Positions 31,771 to 42,622 of a stretch of 64,000 nucleotides of DNA are shown piece by piece. The position numbers and the translations under genes are program-made. This DNA is from Neofusicoccum parvum (Eukaryota > Ascomycota > Dothideomycetes > Botryosphaeriales > Botryosphaeriaceae): the NCBI GenBank assembly GCA_020912385.1, contig CP087210.1:2604001-2668000 (forward strand). The letters run 5' to 3'. The stretch's first letter is position 1. Every line of letters begins with the position of its first letter. A model generated the notes under the pieces. It worked only from the letters and a program-made list of their open reading frames with translations, was not told where the DNA came from and did not search any database.

Positions 31771-33667
31771 GGCCGGCGGGTGCACGACGCAGAGGTGTTG
31801 AGTTGCCAAGCGGGCAGGCGCGCTGGCGGGGCTCCGAGTATATATCTTGGGCAGCCTCAGGCGGCGAGCCGGACTTACGCAGACGAGCCAGAGGGCTGTG
31901 TGGCAGCGTGTTTCTCTGCCCTGCGCGAGCCGGGGCGCGGCGCGGTCCACTTGCAGGCTCCCAGGGACGGGCTGGCTAGTGGGCCGGCTGCTGCCAGGTG
32001 CCAGGTGCCAGAGCCAGAGCCAGAGCCAGAGCCAGTGCCGGGTGCCAGGCCGGCCGCGTCGGTGTTTACTTTTGCGAGAGACGCGGGAGTCGAATTGTCG
32101 TGCCCGAGGGCTGCACACCCTCGCGCCGTCCGCCCTCTCGCCGCCGCGGAGCTGCGCAGCGCGCGCAGAGCCGTGCCCGTTAGCCGGCGATCCTGGCGCA
32201 TCATTACACACGGCATCGCGTCACCGCGTCGCGCCGCTGCGCTGCTGCTGCTCCGCTCCATTGCGCGCACCGCCCTCCGCCGTGATGACCAATCCCGCCC
32301 GCGTGGACGAGCAGCCACCGCACGCCGCGGCCTCGCCCCAGCCCAGCCCTGGCCGCCTGCGCCTTGCCGCGAACGGCCTTCTTTTCCCTTGTCCCTGGAG
32401 ACGCTTTGTGGCGCCTGAAAACTGTGATCCGGCTTCGGCCCATGAGCAGACAAAGCCCCAAGCCCCCGCTGCCGCCTCGCCGCCAGCGACGACCGCCCTG
32501 CTCGGCCACTGCGGCGCCGACCCAGCATCCACGCCCGTAACGTAATGCCAAAATTCTGCTGGAGTGTGCCAATGGGAGCCCGTACATTACCAGCCATGCT
32601 GTCCCACACCTCCTTCTTTCCCAACGCGGCAATCCGGCCATTCTTGCCACAGCCCGCCGGGGCCCTTGACGCGTGGCGACTTCCACGACCGCCACCGCAG
32701 TCTTGCACTCATGAACGTGATCCGAAAATTGCCTGTGCGCTGACGCTTCCTCTTTTCTTTTTCTTCAGAAGCTGCAGCTCCGGCAGAAGCCACCTCAGCG
32801 TGGCAAAGTGTGACAGGTAATGACTTGATCAGATATCTTGCATCTCGCCTTCTGGCCAGACTCTCCGTAATTACTATCTTTCGCGGCTTGTCATATTAGA
32901 CCCTTAATTAGGTGCTTTCTCCGCAGATTCTAGTCTTGTAATTTCTCCCTATAGGTAGTGATCACTAGCAAATCTGTAGGTTCATAAGTCTCCGCTCATA
33001 TTGCTGGATGAGACGTCAAGTTGGCTGAGCGAACCCGTAGAGAAGAAACAAAATTAAAAAGGATAATAGGGGTTCTCATCATTTGACTGGTTCCCGCCTG
33101 CGGAATCCCTATCACGCAAGTTAGCATTGGCATTGAGGCGCATCTAAAACCCGAGCAGTCTGCTTGTTGACCCACTTCCCTCTCTCTGAGAGCCGCAACA
33201 ATTATTCGTTGCCATTTCCCCCATCCGTTCATCTTCAATAGTCACGTAGCGTCTAATACCACTGGACCGTTCAACAACACAACCAGAATCTTCTCCCAAG
33301 CAATGCAAAGAACACCAAGCCCGGGCACCCTCCGCGACATAAATTGCTGGCAAACTAGACTCCGCAGAAGGCAGACACCTTCCCTCTGCGTCACATCATG
33401 TGCATTCGCGCCCGCGCCTTGGCGCTCTCCCACCCGCGTTCCACAGCAAGGCCAGTCCGCCAGCGCGTGCTGCAGCAGCGTTCCACCCCGCTCTGTGAAG
33501 CGCAGCGCCAGCCTGTTCGAGCAAACACCTCCGTCCCCTCTTATCTCCTGCTGCTGTCTCACCTCAGACAATCTCCACCCTCCCACCCCTCCATTTAGAC
33601 TTTGCTCAAGCTCCTGGGCGAATCCAATCAACACTCCGCGCAAACGCCTCGCCCTGCCGCGCCCAAC
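31771..33667. other. 1.9 kb GC-rich inter-promoter region
   Basis: Lies upstream of both the bZIP and GFA genes. Open frames on both strands here are Arg/Ala/Pro-rich and overlapping, with no family motif. Contains a GCCAGA hexamer array at 31993-32036. Confidence 0.55.
31993..32036. repeat. GCCAGA hexamer array
   Basis: Two GCCAGGT units are followed by four exact GCCAGA units and a GCCAGT, in the upstream region of the bZIP gene. Confidence 0.8.
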
Positions 33668-34384
33668 ATGGCATCAGAGTCTAGACCCGAGTCCATCACG
33701 GGCGGCTGCCTTTGCGGCTCAGTTCGCTACACCATCCACTTCCCACCAGATGCGGAGTGGCCGCCCTCACACGTAAGTCACGGCAGGTCCAAAGCCCTTC
33801 TCGCCCACACACCCTTTCCCGTCTCTTTCTCACCAGAAATCAACCCCTCCTCCTCTCACCCAAGCCACTCCGCCATCCCCGCTCACCCAACCCCACAGAA
33901 CGCGACCTGCCAGTGCACGCAGTGCCGCAAGGCGACGGGCGCGCTCGTCCCGCAGCTGCTCGAGCTGCCCGCGCGCCACCTGCGCCCCTCGCTCGCCGCC
34001 GAGGACCGCGCCGCCCTGCCCACCTACCGCCTGTACGCGTCGTCGGCGCGCGCCCGCCGCGGCTTCTGCTGCGCCTGCGGCTCCGCCCTGACCTGGCTGA
34101 CCGACGACGTGCCCGGCATGGTCGAGGTGCACGTGGGCACGTTGGACGAGAGTGTGTTGATTGGGGAGGTGGTGGAGGAGGAAGAGCAGGGGGATGGGTT
34201 TGGGACGAGGAAGAGGAGGGTGGGCGGTTGGGGGAGGGAGTTGGCCGTGGCGAGGTGGCATAATTTCGTCGAGAATGCGGTGCCGGGGGTGACGGATGGG
34301 ATGGAGGGGGTCAAGTATTTGGAGACCGGGTCCAAGGGGGAGAAGGGGTTTGAGGGGACGTTGAAGGATATTGGGAGGGCTTGA
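33668..34384 (+). CDS. GFA/CENP-V-type zinc protein
   Basis: Two exons, 33668-33772 and 33899-34384, give 196 residues; the 126-bp intron (GTAAGT to CCACAG) is a multiple of three. Zinc-binding cysteines are in the family order: GGCLCGSVRY near residue 15, CQCTQCRKATG just after the intron, and FCCACGSALTWL. From the family, these are small glutathione-dependent formaldehyde-activating-like (GFA/Mss4-fold) carbon-sulphur lyase-related proteins; in fungi the physiological substrate is usually unknown. The middle, between the second and third cysteine groups, is rich in Ala/Leu/Arg. Confidence 0.85.
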   Translation: MASESRPESITGGCLCGSVRYTIHFPPDAEWPPSHVSHGRSKALLAHTPFPVSFSPEINPSSSHPSHSAIPAHPTPQNATCQCTQCRKATGALVPQLLELPARHLRPSLAAEDRAALPTYRLYASSARARRGFCCACGSALTWLTDDVPGMVEVHVGTLDESVLIGEVVEEEEQGDGFGTRKRRVGGWGRELAVARWHNFVENAVPGVTDGMEGVKYLETGSKGEKGFEGTLKDIGRA

Positions 34385-34747
34385 GGGTGGTTAATTGGGT
34401 GGACAGTAAGGCTGTTTGAGGTTGGGTGATGGTGTTTCGGTTTTTATAATGCTAAATGGACTTCGAGAAGTAGGATGGCGTAGAGAAAGCGTTGTTAGTG
34501 AACTAGTCAATAGGGTTATTAGTGGATTAGTCCTCGGCTTCTGCTCTAAAGTATCGTCACTATTTTCTTTCTTCGTACAGCACACCATCTTGTCATGCAA
34601 ATCCAAAAGACTCAGTTAACCCACCAGCTTCAGAAATGCAACACAAGAGGGTGTCCCGGGTATATCATCGACACCAATTATGCAAGTCGTTGCACGACCA
34701 CGTCGTCGTCCACGCCATCACTCAACCACTAAGAACCATCCACCGCC
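34385..34747. other. Convergent 3' flanks GFA / IDI1
   Basis: 363 bp, AT-richer than its surroundings; only 3' untranslated sequence is expected and nothing else is seen. Confidence 0.6.
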
Positions 34748-35659
34748 TCACATCCGCCTGATGCTCTCCTCCTTGAACTTCTCCAATCCGCTGTCCAAGT
34801 GCTCCCACCACTCAAACAGCATGCTCTCGCAGATGAGCTTGAACCACGGCGTGAACTTCAACTTCTCATCCTTGAACATCGCCCGCAGCTCGTCCGGCGT
34901 CACGTACCGCGTGTCCCGCACCTCGTTCGGATTCACATCCAGCGTCACCCCCTCCTTCTTCCTGATGAACAGGATGTAGTCGATCTCGTGCTCGCCCCAC
35001 TTCCCGTCGCTGGGCGCCATGTAGTGGATGCGCGTCAGGAAGTCGAACTCCTCCGGCGGCACCTGGGGGCCGGGGATGCCCAGCTCGTGGCCGAGCTTGC
35101 GCTGGGCGGCGCGCTTGGCGCCCGCGACCGACGACGGCAGGTCGTCGCCCGTCTCGGTGGGCACGCCCAGCGGGTGCGAGCAGCACGTGTTGGTCCACAT
35201 GTCCGGGAACGTGATCTTCTCGGTTGCGCGCTGCTGCAGCAGGAGCCGGTTCTGGGCGTCGAAGAGGAAGACGCTGAAGGCGCGGTGGAGGAGCCCTTTG
35301 TTGATGTTGTCCATCAGGTGGCCTGCACACGCACGGCGAATCTCCTGTCAGCGGGGGCTCGCGTGTGCGCTCCAAGGGTGCGTTCCGGGTGCTGCGGTGA
35401 GGAGGGGTGTGAAGCACGTACAAACTTTCTTGGTCGCGCTGCCGATGGGCTTGTCGTCCTCGTCGAGCACGATGCACATCTCGTCCATGAGGCGGATCTG
35501 CTCCTCGTCATAGCCGGCCAGGTCGGCGTCGCCGTTGGCGGCCTGGCGGGCGCCGCCGCCGATTACACTGGTGTTGACATCGGCGCCAAACAGGCGGAGG
35601 ATGTTGTCGGCGGTGATGGGCGCGGCGGCCGTGGTGGTGGTCGTTGTCGTCGTGCTCAT
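34748..35659 (-). CDS. IDI1: Isopentenyl-diphosphate delta-isomerase
   Basis: Two exons on the minus strand, 35659-35422 and 35322-34748, give 270 residues; the 99-bp intron joins KKVC to HLMDNINKG. Nudix-type IPP isomerase hallmarks: [12 protein letters not shown], the active-site cysteine segment [11 protein letters not shown] (126-127), and the metal/acid segment [10 protein letters not shown]. It interconverts isopentenyl and dimethylallyl diphosphate in the sterol/isoprenoid pathway. The N-terminus is a poly-Thr run encoded by trinucleotide repeats, then a 40-residue variable stretch. The start was chosen because it is the first ATG before the Thr run and gives a length near the family's norm. 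Confidence 0.95.
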
Positions 35660-36269
35660 TGTGACTGAGGGCGCCGAGCGTTTGCGGGCGCGGCAAGCTG
35701 ATAGGGAGGAGAGTCGAAGGCCGGGAGGGCGAGAGGCGGGCGGGGACGAGGAAGGCTCGCTCGGCGACAATTCTCCTTGATGGGGGAAAGTTGTTGGAGG
35801 CGATCGGCGGGCGCTTTATTGGAGTGGCGTTGAACCGCCGACCAGGGTCCAGGCGGTGAGCGGAGACGGGCCCCTGCGCCCCGCTGCCGGCGTTATCTTG
35901 TCTGTTCCTGTTCCTGGAAGCCAAGCTCCCAGCGCGCTCGCCCAGTGCGACCATCACCAGAGCCTGCAGCGTTGTCGGGGTGTTACGTCTGGCATTGTCT
36001 GTTATATACTGCATATGTTGCACTGGCTGTTACTATCAGGAAAGAAGAAGATTTCAAAGCATTAAACTGTGAACTCAGAAAAGAAGCCAAATTTAGCATC
36101 AGAAACAAACCACAAATACTGCGGCTGAGGTATCTTGCTGGAACGGATGTGCCCGAGTGTCTTGGACCAGAAATTTGCCTCTCCTCCAATTCGGCTCTGG
36201 CATCCGCTTTTAGTACGCCGTGCGCCGTCAGCTGAGAAGCTCTCCCCTGGTCCGCCCTACTCGCTTCAA
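35660..36269. other. IDI1 promoter / F-box gene 3' flank
   Basis: 610 bp; no gene or clear motif is seen. Confidence 0.6.
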
Positions 36270-39200
36270 TCACCACGCCCTACGCTTTCCCTTCGACCCT
36301 GGAACCGGAGCCAGAGTGGGAAACTCGTCAGCCTCGGTTTCAGCCCCGAGGTATACACCACCGTCTTCGTCGTCTTCGAATCTCTCCGCTCTGCTCCTCT
36401 CCTCTGCAAGACTCAGTTGCAATGCAAACTCCAAATCATCCATCTCCTTGTCTCTGCTTGATCCTGCACCGTGTGAATCGTCTAGTATCGCGGATTGGTT
36501 TTGACGAGACGATGATGCCGGTGGCGAAGCTTTGCGATTCTTTGCGTACTTGATAGGAATGTCGAAGGTACTGTCCATGGCAACCGGGGCGGCGTCCTCA
36601 AAAGACGGAATCGATTCGCCGTTCTCCTGTAGGCTCAATCGAATGGCCTCGGCGATATCCGCATCAAGTTCCTCGTCGTTCTTCAGTGGGGGGCTGCTTG
36701 ACGGTGTCATGGTTACGGGAATCGTTGGCGTGTCGCTGATGACAGAACTGGCTTCGCTTTGCTTCCTCTTGTCGGTCTCGCTTGCCAGGGCTTCTTGAGA
36801 CAGCAGGGTTGCGTAGGCCAAGGCCTGCTCTTCATCTTCGAGTAGATCCACACCAAAACGGCCTGCAAGCCGATCTGCCTCGCGCTGTCGCTGGGCTTCG
36901 TCCCTTTCCATCTCGTATTGCTCGTTTGAGATGAAATCCTTGATCTTGGACCGTCCGGAAGCAGAGAAGCCTGACCCGGCACCGCCACTGTTGCTGCCCC
37001 TTTCAGACCTGCGGACTCGTCGTTTGTTGCTCTTGTACTGGTCAGCAGCACTCGAGCTGTAACTCCAATAGCGCAAGTGTGTTCCGAGAGACACAATACC
37101 GCGAAGCACTGTCGAGTCAGGGTCCAAGCAAACAGCCCCGGCAGCAAATAAGTTGATGCCCACTCCTTGAGGGGAAGCTTGCGCCTGCACCAACCGACGG
37201 CGAGCACGAGAAGAGAATCGGGAGTTTAGTGTCCGGATGGGCTGCATGCTGGACGCCAAAGGATCCCACGCTTGCACTAGTCCATCGTTGCCGCCATGCA
37301 CAAGATACAAACCAGTCATGGCAAGACATGAGATCTGGGGCGAATCAGTGTAAATGATCCGCACCGGTTCAAGGATGTTGACTAGATCTGCAGATCTTGC
37401 GACTGCTGCACGGATGTCCCACAGAAAAATGCTACCAGACTTTGTGCCAGCCGCTAGAAACCTCGCCCTCTGGCCCGGAACATCTGCAGAATTTGCGGGT
37501 TGACTCTGGTCTGAGAAGGGCGAAGCAAAAGGTGATGAAGCTGTAGACGATCCAGAGAAGCCGAAGATGGGGTCTTCGGACAAGGTCATGGTTGCATAAG
37601 TGGACATGTCCAGGGTTGTGGTCACCAGTTGGACTGATTTGGCCCCAGAGAACAAGAGCTGAGAACATCTCCATTCCTCAACAAGGTCTGGCCGTTCGGG
37701 TGACGCGGTGTCGGAAGATTGGACGGAGGACTGGCGCTGACGTGTCGTTGAAGGTGGCCTAGAAGAGATGTCCGGGCCGCCAAAAAGGGAAGACGCCGCG
37801 TTGTTGGCAATGTCAACAACTTCTTTCGGCATCGGCTTGTTCTCTGTTGCCGTAGAAACCTTGAGGCGCGTGAAGCGCTTTGCTGACGCTGTCGTCTCCT
37901 CTTCTAGACCACATTCGAACACCACGATTGCTTCTCCAGCGGTGTTGCCATCGTCTCCGGCAAAGTCTACCTCCATCCTTCTCCTCATGTCCCAACCAAG
38001 GCATGCAGTGCGGAAGTCGATGGGCTTCATGCGCAGGAAAGCATTGATCTCCTGGGTTTCAGCCTTGATTTGCTCCTCACTAAGGCACATCCCATTCCAA
38101 GATGAGCGAGGAGAGTAGCTTCCGTCCACGTTCCTTTCGCGGTAGGGGTCCGGCCGTGCAACTCGTCTGCTCGGCTCAACAATGTTCCAATAGACGCTCC
38201 GGCCTGTGGCCCATGCAAGTCGCTCCAAAGTTGGCTCGTCGACGCGGGCGCCCTTCGGGAGTTGGGCTCTCTTGGGAAATTTGGTCAGGTAGAAAAGTTC
38301 TCCAAGCGCATTGAGAGCAAATCCCCAGATACGGTTCTGAACTTGTCGCTGGGGCGAGTAAGAATCGTCTACGGCGAGGGCGATGATAGGAACACCGGGA
38401 CTAAGGACCCAGCGTACCGTGAGTTCTCCGCGCACCAAACGGGATTCCTGCAAGCCGTTCGTGCCTAGACTGTAAGCTGTAACGGTTCCTGAAGACGAGC
38501 CGCACAGCATGCCAACCAAACCTTCAGAGAGGGTCGGAATGGAGGCGGACTTGGCAATCCAGACTGAAGATATTGCTTCAGTTGAAGAGAGCAATCTAGG
38601 AATTCCTAGCGCGGGTGTGTCAAGCTCTATGGGCAGAGCAAGGAATCGTCCTCGCATCTCTTCAACAGAACGATGGTAAATACTTCCACCAGGAGATCCC
38701 TCGCCATGAACCATGCCATATGGCTGGCTGACGTCCATAACATTTGGAATTCCTACCACATTGCCAGGGCCAAGGCCCCATTGCGCCTCGCCGGGGAAGC
38801 GTTCGAAGAATTGAAGGAACAATTGAGGGTCAGATAGACCCCAGCCGTCAGCTTTGCCGGCACTGGGGTCACTGGAAGATGCCATGCCAATGTCGTCAGC
38901 TCCATGAATGAAGGATGGGAGACGTTTGTTGAGTCCGGCGCCGAAAGATGCATGAAGATGGTTTACGGTCGTGAACAGCTGCGAGTTATACATGATAATC
39001 GCTTGAGGAGCCTGGTTGGCGCTTGAGCGAGAATTTGCGGACGGCGTCGGAACCGTCATAGGCTTCCCACGACTGAGCGACCGCAAGAGCCGAGTGCGCA
39101 GTATGTACTCGCTCCTCCAAGATGCAAGCGCCGTCAGTCTGGAGAATGCTCGTCTGTCAGAGCGTAGATTGTCCTGGTCGTCATCCGCCGCGAGGTAATC

Positions 39201-39803
39201 AGTGCCTGCAACGATCGAATCTGGACCAGGGAAGTAGCGGGCAAATGCCACTCTCCAGGCATGAGGCGTGGTTACTAGGGAATGGAAGCGGCGGGACACC
39301 AGCGCGACGGCAGAGAGATCGTTGGGCGGTAGGTGGGACAAGGCGTGGGTCAGGATTTCTGGGAATAGGTCAGCCACATGGGCGGAGCAGAGACGCGCCT
39401 CGAGAGGGGAAATACCATTTGGCAGCTTCGCAACGGGCGAACTCTTGTCGCCTGCCCTGCGATTCTTCTTGACAACCTCGAAAATGGGGCCCTCTGGCTT
39501 CCTCGGAGGCGTAGGTGACAGCGCATTCTCGTACTCGGCAATGCGATTGCGTGGCGGCGGGCTGGGCTTCTTCAATCGAGCGCTATCATCGGCATCGAGT
39601 TCACCGTGCGCGGGAACGCCGGGCAAGACGTCGCCCTGAGCGTCTGGCGCGCAGCCATGGGCTCCCGCAGCGCCCGCAGAGGCGCGGAACGGGAGCAGGT
39701 GTTCTGAAGGGTCGAGGCCATGCTGGGAAGAGACTGGGGCGGTTTCGGTCGTGGCGGATTGAACGGACGTGTTGGTGATAACGTCAGAGAGCTCTGGGTG
39801 CAT
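36270..39803 (-). CDS. F-box protein with WD40-like region and two UIMs
   Basis: A single 1177-residue frame on the minus strand. An F-box sits near residues 143-190 (LFPEILTHALSHLPPNDLSA then VALVSRRFHSL). A long middle contains WD-like segments (IFLWDIRAAVA, LYLVHGGNDGLVQAWDP, GIVSLGTHLRYWSY), so a beta-propeller is likely. Near the C-terminus are two ubiquitin-interacting motifs: ADIAEAIRLSLQ at about 1048 and DDLEFALQLSLAEE at about 1122. The F-box would dock to Skp1 in an SCF ubiquitin ligase, the propeller would bind the substrate, and the UIMs would hold ubiquitin. This combination is found in fungal F-box proteins of undefined target. Confidence 0.82.
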   Translation of the reverse strand: MHPELSDVITNTSVQSATTETAPVSSQHGLDPSEHLLPFRASAGAAGAHGCAPDAQGDVLPGVPAHGELDADDSARLKKPSPPPRNRIAEYENALSPTPPRKPEGPIFEVVKKNRRAGDKSSPVAKLPNGISPLEARLCSAHVADLFPEILTHALSHLPPNDLSAVALVSRRFHSLVTTPHAWRVAFARYFPGPDSIVAGTDYLAADDDQDNLRSDRRAFSRLTALASWRSEYILRTRLLRSLSRGKPMTVPTPSANSRSSANQAPQAIIMYNSQLFTTVNHLHASFGAGLNKRLPSFIHGADDIGMASSSDPSAGKADGWGLSDPQLFLQFFERFPGEAQWGLGPGNVVGIPNVMDVSQPYGMVHGEGSPGGSIYHRSVEEMRGRFLALPIELDTPALGIPRLLSSTEAISSVWIAKSASIPTLSEGLVGMLCGSSSGTVTAYSLGTNGLQESRLVRGELTVRWVLSPGVPIIALAVDDSYSPQRQVQNRIWGFALNALGELFYLTKFPKRAQLPKGARVDEPTLERLAWATGRSVYWNIVEPSRRVARPDPYRERNVDGSYSPRSSWNGMCLSEEQIKAETQEINAFLRMKPIDFRTACLGWDMRRRMEVDFAGDDGNTAGEAIVVFECGLEEETTASAKRFTRLKVSTATENKPMPKEVVDIANNAASSLFGGPDISSRPPSTTRQRQSSVQSSDTASPERPDLVEEWRCSQLLFSGAKSVQLVTTTLDMSTYATMTLSEDPIFGFSGSSTASSPFASPFSDQSQPANSADVPGQRARFLAAGTKSGSIFLWDIRAAVARSADLVNILEPVRIIYTDSPQISCLAMTGLYLVHGGNDGLVQAWDPLASSMQPIRTLNSRFSSRARRRLVQAQASPQGVGINLFAAGAVCLDPDSTVLRGIVSLGTHLRYWSYSSSAADQYKSNKRRVRRSERGSNSGGAGSGFSASGRSKIKDFISNEQYEMERDEAQRQREADRLAGRFGVDLLEDEEQALAYATLLSQEALASETDKRKQSEASSVISDTPTIPVTMTPSSSPPLKNDEELDADIAEAIRLSLQENGESIPSFEDAAPVAMDSTFDIPIKYAKNRKASPPASSSRQNQSAILDDSHGAGSSRDKEMDDLEFALQLSLAEERSRAERFEDDEDGGVYLGAETEADEFPTLAPVPGSKGKRRAW

Positions 39804-40228
39804 ATAAGGTCGCTGAATGGGTGCGAGAGAGGGTGTTGCTGAGCCAGATGGTCTGGTTCAGTCGCGTCAATGCGGAAGGTCGCGGTCGGGATGGCTGCTT
39901 GAGGGGGTGTGGGAGGAAGAAAAGCCGGCGGAGCGCGGTGACGTTTCTGCCTTCTGTCGCGTCGGCTGCCGCACGTGGCGATTTCGCCGGCCCTCGCTCA
40001 ACACCCGCTCTTCTTCGACGGCTTCCAATCAAGATCGGCCGTCCGGCTGATTCGCGACCGGTGCCGATGTTCTGCAGCTAAGCCACAAGGAGTTGGCAGC
40101 CATCCATTCCAGGACCAGTCGGAAGTCACCGTCGTGCCATCTTGTCCTCACAGCATTCAATTCTCTCTTCAACGTCACCCGTGCTCTGACAGAAGCGCAT
40201 GCCGCCATGGGAAGCCGCGATCACGATT

Positions 40229-40432
40229 CTAGTCTGTGCTTTTTCTCGCCTGTTGGATTGCCATCCATAGAAACCCCATCATTCGCTGGACATCGTCGAG
40301 TTCGTCGTACGCGTATTGTTTCCGCGGGTCTACAATGGTATCAAAGAAGTTAGCAACCGAGGCATCAATCTCCAATAACTCCGGAATACTGCTGCCCGTC
40401 TCGGCCGGCGTTCGTACGAGTACGACCAGCAG
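40229..40432 (-). CDS. Possible last exon of a small unrecognised gene
   Basis: A 67-codon block on the minus strand, preceded by an acceptor-like AACTTTCAG and ending in TAG, has a protein-like composition (SSIPELLEIDASVANFFDTI, then YDELDDVQRMMGFLWMAI). No ATG precedes it in frame. A 43-bp intron would connect it to an ATG at about 40495 (MGCASSM), but that intron is shorter than any other here. It could also be a relic. No family recognised. Confidence 0.25.
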   Translation of the reverse strand: MLVVLVRTPAETGSSIPELLEIDASVANFFDTIVDPRKQYAYDELDDVQRMMGFLWMAIQQARKSTD

Positions 40433-40916
40433 CTGAAAGTTACGTGTCGTGACGATTGACAAAGTTCACCGACACCATGGATGAAGCACACCCCATAAAA
40501 GCTCTCACACTTATTTATGTCAAAGTGCGTCTGAATCCTCTATATGTTCACGGGCAGAGGCTGTGAAGAGTTTTATGGCTGGTATGGATCTTGGAGAGTC
40601 CCACAAATGTGTCATGTTGAACACACATATGTAGTAGAAGACTGCTGACAGTCTACTGGCGGTAGCCACTATTTCAACCTGAGGGCAACAAGCCAGCGCT
40701 AACGACTCGTCTACTGTAAGAGTCCTATGCTTTGGTAACCATCTCATCCCACTTTCCCAGTCGGGCAACCGCCCTGCAACTCAGTGATGCCAAAGTCCAT
40801 TAACTCCGTGTTTAACCCCGCTCGCGGGTCTGCAGCAGCACAGCATCATCATGCACTACAAGGGGCGGAAAGCTTAAGTCCTGTTCCCCGTCTCTTCGGG
40901 AAGTGGTTCGGGCTAC

Positions 40917-40924
40917 TATAAAAG
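40917..40924 (+). promoter_or_regulatory. TATA box of aldo-keto reductase gene
   Basis: TATAAAAG lies 113 bp before the ATG, following a GC-rich stretch. Confidence 0.55.
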
Positions 40925-41036
40925 CTCGCCATTGCAACCTCGTTCTTCAATTGAGCTTTGTTCCTCACTTACCCATCACCAACAATCACCAATCCACCCA
41001 CCATCAACACCAGGAAACCCTATCCAAACCGACATC

Positions 41037-42249
41037 ATGGGTGACTCAAGCATCCCCAAAGAGTTGCAAGCTAGCATCGACGCAACCCAAGTTTCCTACA
41101 AGCAGCTCGGCTCCTCCGGCCTACGCGTCTCCGTCCCCGTTCTGGGCGCCATGTCCTTCGGACACAAAGACTGGCAACCCTGGGTTGTTGACGACGAAGA
41201 AGCCGTTTACAAGCTCCTTAAGGGCGCGTCCGTCTACCACCCTCCCCCAAAAACCGCCTATCATGCTTACCAACTCACTCTAGCTACGACCGTGGCCTCA
41301 CCACCTGGGACACGGCCAACATCTACTCGAACGGCGTATCCGAAGCCATGATTGGCCGTGCGCTCAAGCACCTCTCCATCCCACGCCACAAGGTCGTGCT
41401 GCTGACCAAATGCTACGGCTACGTCGGTGAGACGCCCGCCGTATCGACCATGCGCTACGCGCAAGCCAAAGATACGCGTGACTACGTGAACCAGGGCGGG
41501 CTGTCCCGGGCCGCCATCTTCAACGCCGTCGAGGCGAGCCTGGAGCGCCTGCAGACGCCGTACATCGACCTGCTCCAGATCCACCGCTACGACCCGACGG
41601 TGCCGATCGAGGAGACGATGGAGGCATTGCACGACCTGGTCAAGAGCGGCAAGGTGCGCTACATCGGCGCCAGCTCCATGTGGGCGTACCAGTTCGCCAA
41701 GATGCAGTTCGTCGCCGAGAAGAAGGGGTGGACCAAGTTTGTGAGCATGCAGAACCACTACAGCTTGTGCTACAGGTACGCCCCCATCCCCTGTCCACAC
41801 TCCCGCCGTGACCGCTCAGGATTGCTCGGACTCTGACACCGGACCGCAACAGGGAGGAAGAGCGTGAGATGAACAAGTTTTGCCATGAAACCGGCGTCGG
41901 CTTGATCCCCTGGGCACCTCTCTTCCGCGGCCATCTCGCGCGGCCGCTGGAGACGCCTGAGACCACGCGCGCTCAGGCTACAAAAGGCCACCCCATGTTC
42001 CCCGACCTCACATCCGCGGACTACGAAATCATCAAGCGGGTCGAGGAACTTGCTAAGAAGAAAGGCTGGCCCATGTCGCAGATTGCGCTGGCGTGGGTGG
42101 TGCAGAAGGGCTCGATTCCGATTGTTGGGTTCAGTAGTGTGGAAAGGATTGACGAGGCGGTCAAGGTCAAAGGGAAGACGCTGACGGATGAGGAGATGAA
42201 ATGGTTGGAGGAACCGTATGTGCCGAAGCCGATTTCTGGCCATCAGTGA
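41037..42249 (+). CDS. Aldo-keto reductase (voltage-gated K+ channel beta-like / AKR)
   Basis: Three exons (41037-41227, 41284-41775, 41853-42249) give 359 residues. The AKR tetrad is complete: Asp73 and Tyr78 in [10 protein letters not shown], Lys106 in LLTKCYG, His163 in [43 protein letters not shown] and [17 protein letters not shown] match the fungal aryl-alcohol dehydrogenase/YakC-like group with a C-terminal NADPH phosphate site. It probably reduces aldehydes or ketones in the cytosol with NADPH. The first intron uses a GTCCGT donor, also seen in the phosphopantetheinyl transferase gene. Confidence 0.9.
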
Positions 42250-42487
42250 AGTAGCACTCGCAGGGATATTGGAGTCGAGTATAGCCTTCGCGATATCTCA
42301 AGAGTTATGGTGTTACATTTCTTCACGTTCACCTTCAAATTTGAACAATACTATCCAAGATCGAGTAAGAATGCAAAGCTTGATGAAATTCTATAAATGT
42401 ACAACGCTAACTATACTCTCAATACAGCGGGGTCAGTTTGGAGTCTACATTTTCACCACCACTGAATACCCAGGACAACTTTTCAAG

Positions 42488-42622
42488 CTAGGGGCAGTAA
42501 AAGCAATTGGCGTGTTCGCAGCGTTCGCAGTAGTCAGAGCATGAGTTGAAGTGACCACAACCACAGCAAGCCCAATTTTCGCGCGCCGCCCCACGGGCTT
42601 CAGTAGTGTGAGTGCTGGCCAT
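42488..42622 (-). CDS. 44-residue Cys-rich zinc-finger-like microprotein
   Basis: ATG to TAG on the minus strand, uninterrupted. After a polar 16-residue leader, the remaining 28 residues contain eight cysteines: WACCGCG, NSC, YCERCEHANCFYC. The spacing W-x-C-x2-C-x3-N-x5-C-x2-C is one residue short of the RanBP2-type zinc finger (x6), and it is followed by C-x2-C-x-H-type spacing known from small fungal cysteine-rich proteins. No signal peptide, so it is not an obvious secreted peptide. It would bind one or two zinc ions. Too short for usual gene callers; expression is the open question. Confidence 0.6.
   Translation of the reverse strand: MASTHTTEARGAARENWACCGCGHFNSCSDYCERCEHANCFYCP

Larger units (their letters stand above)
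39804..41036. other. 1.2 kb region upstream of F-box and aldo-keto reductase genes
   Basis: The divergent promoters of two genes; contains a possible small coding block at 40229-40432 (separate entry) and a TATA box at 40917-40924. Nothing else is seen. Confidence 0.55.
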
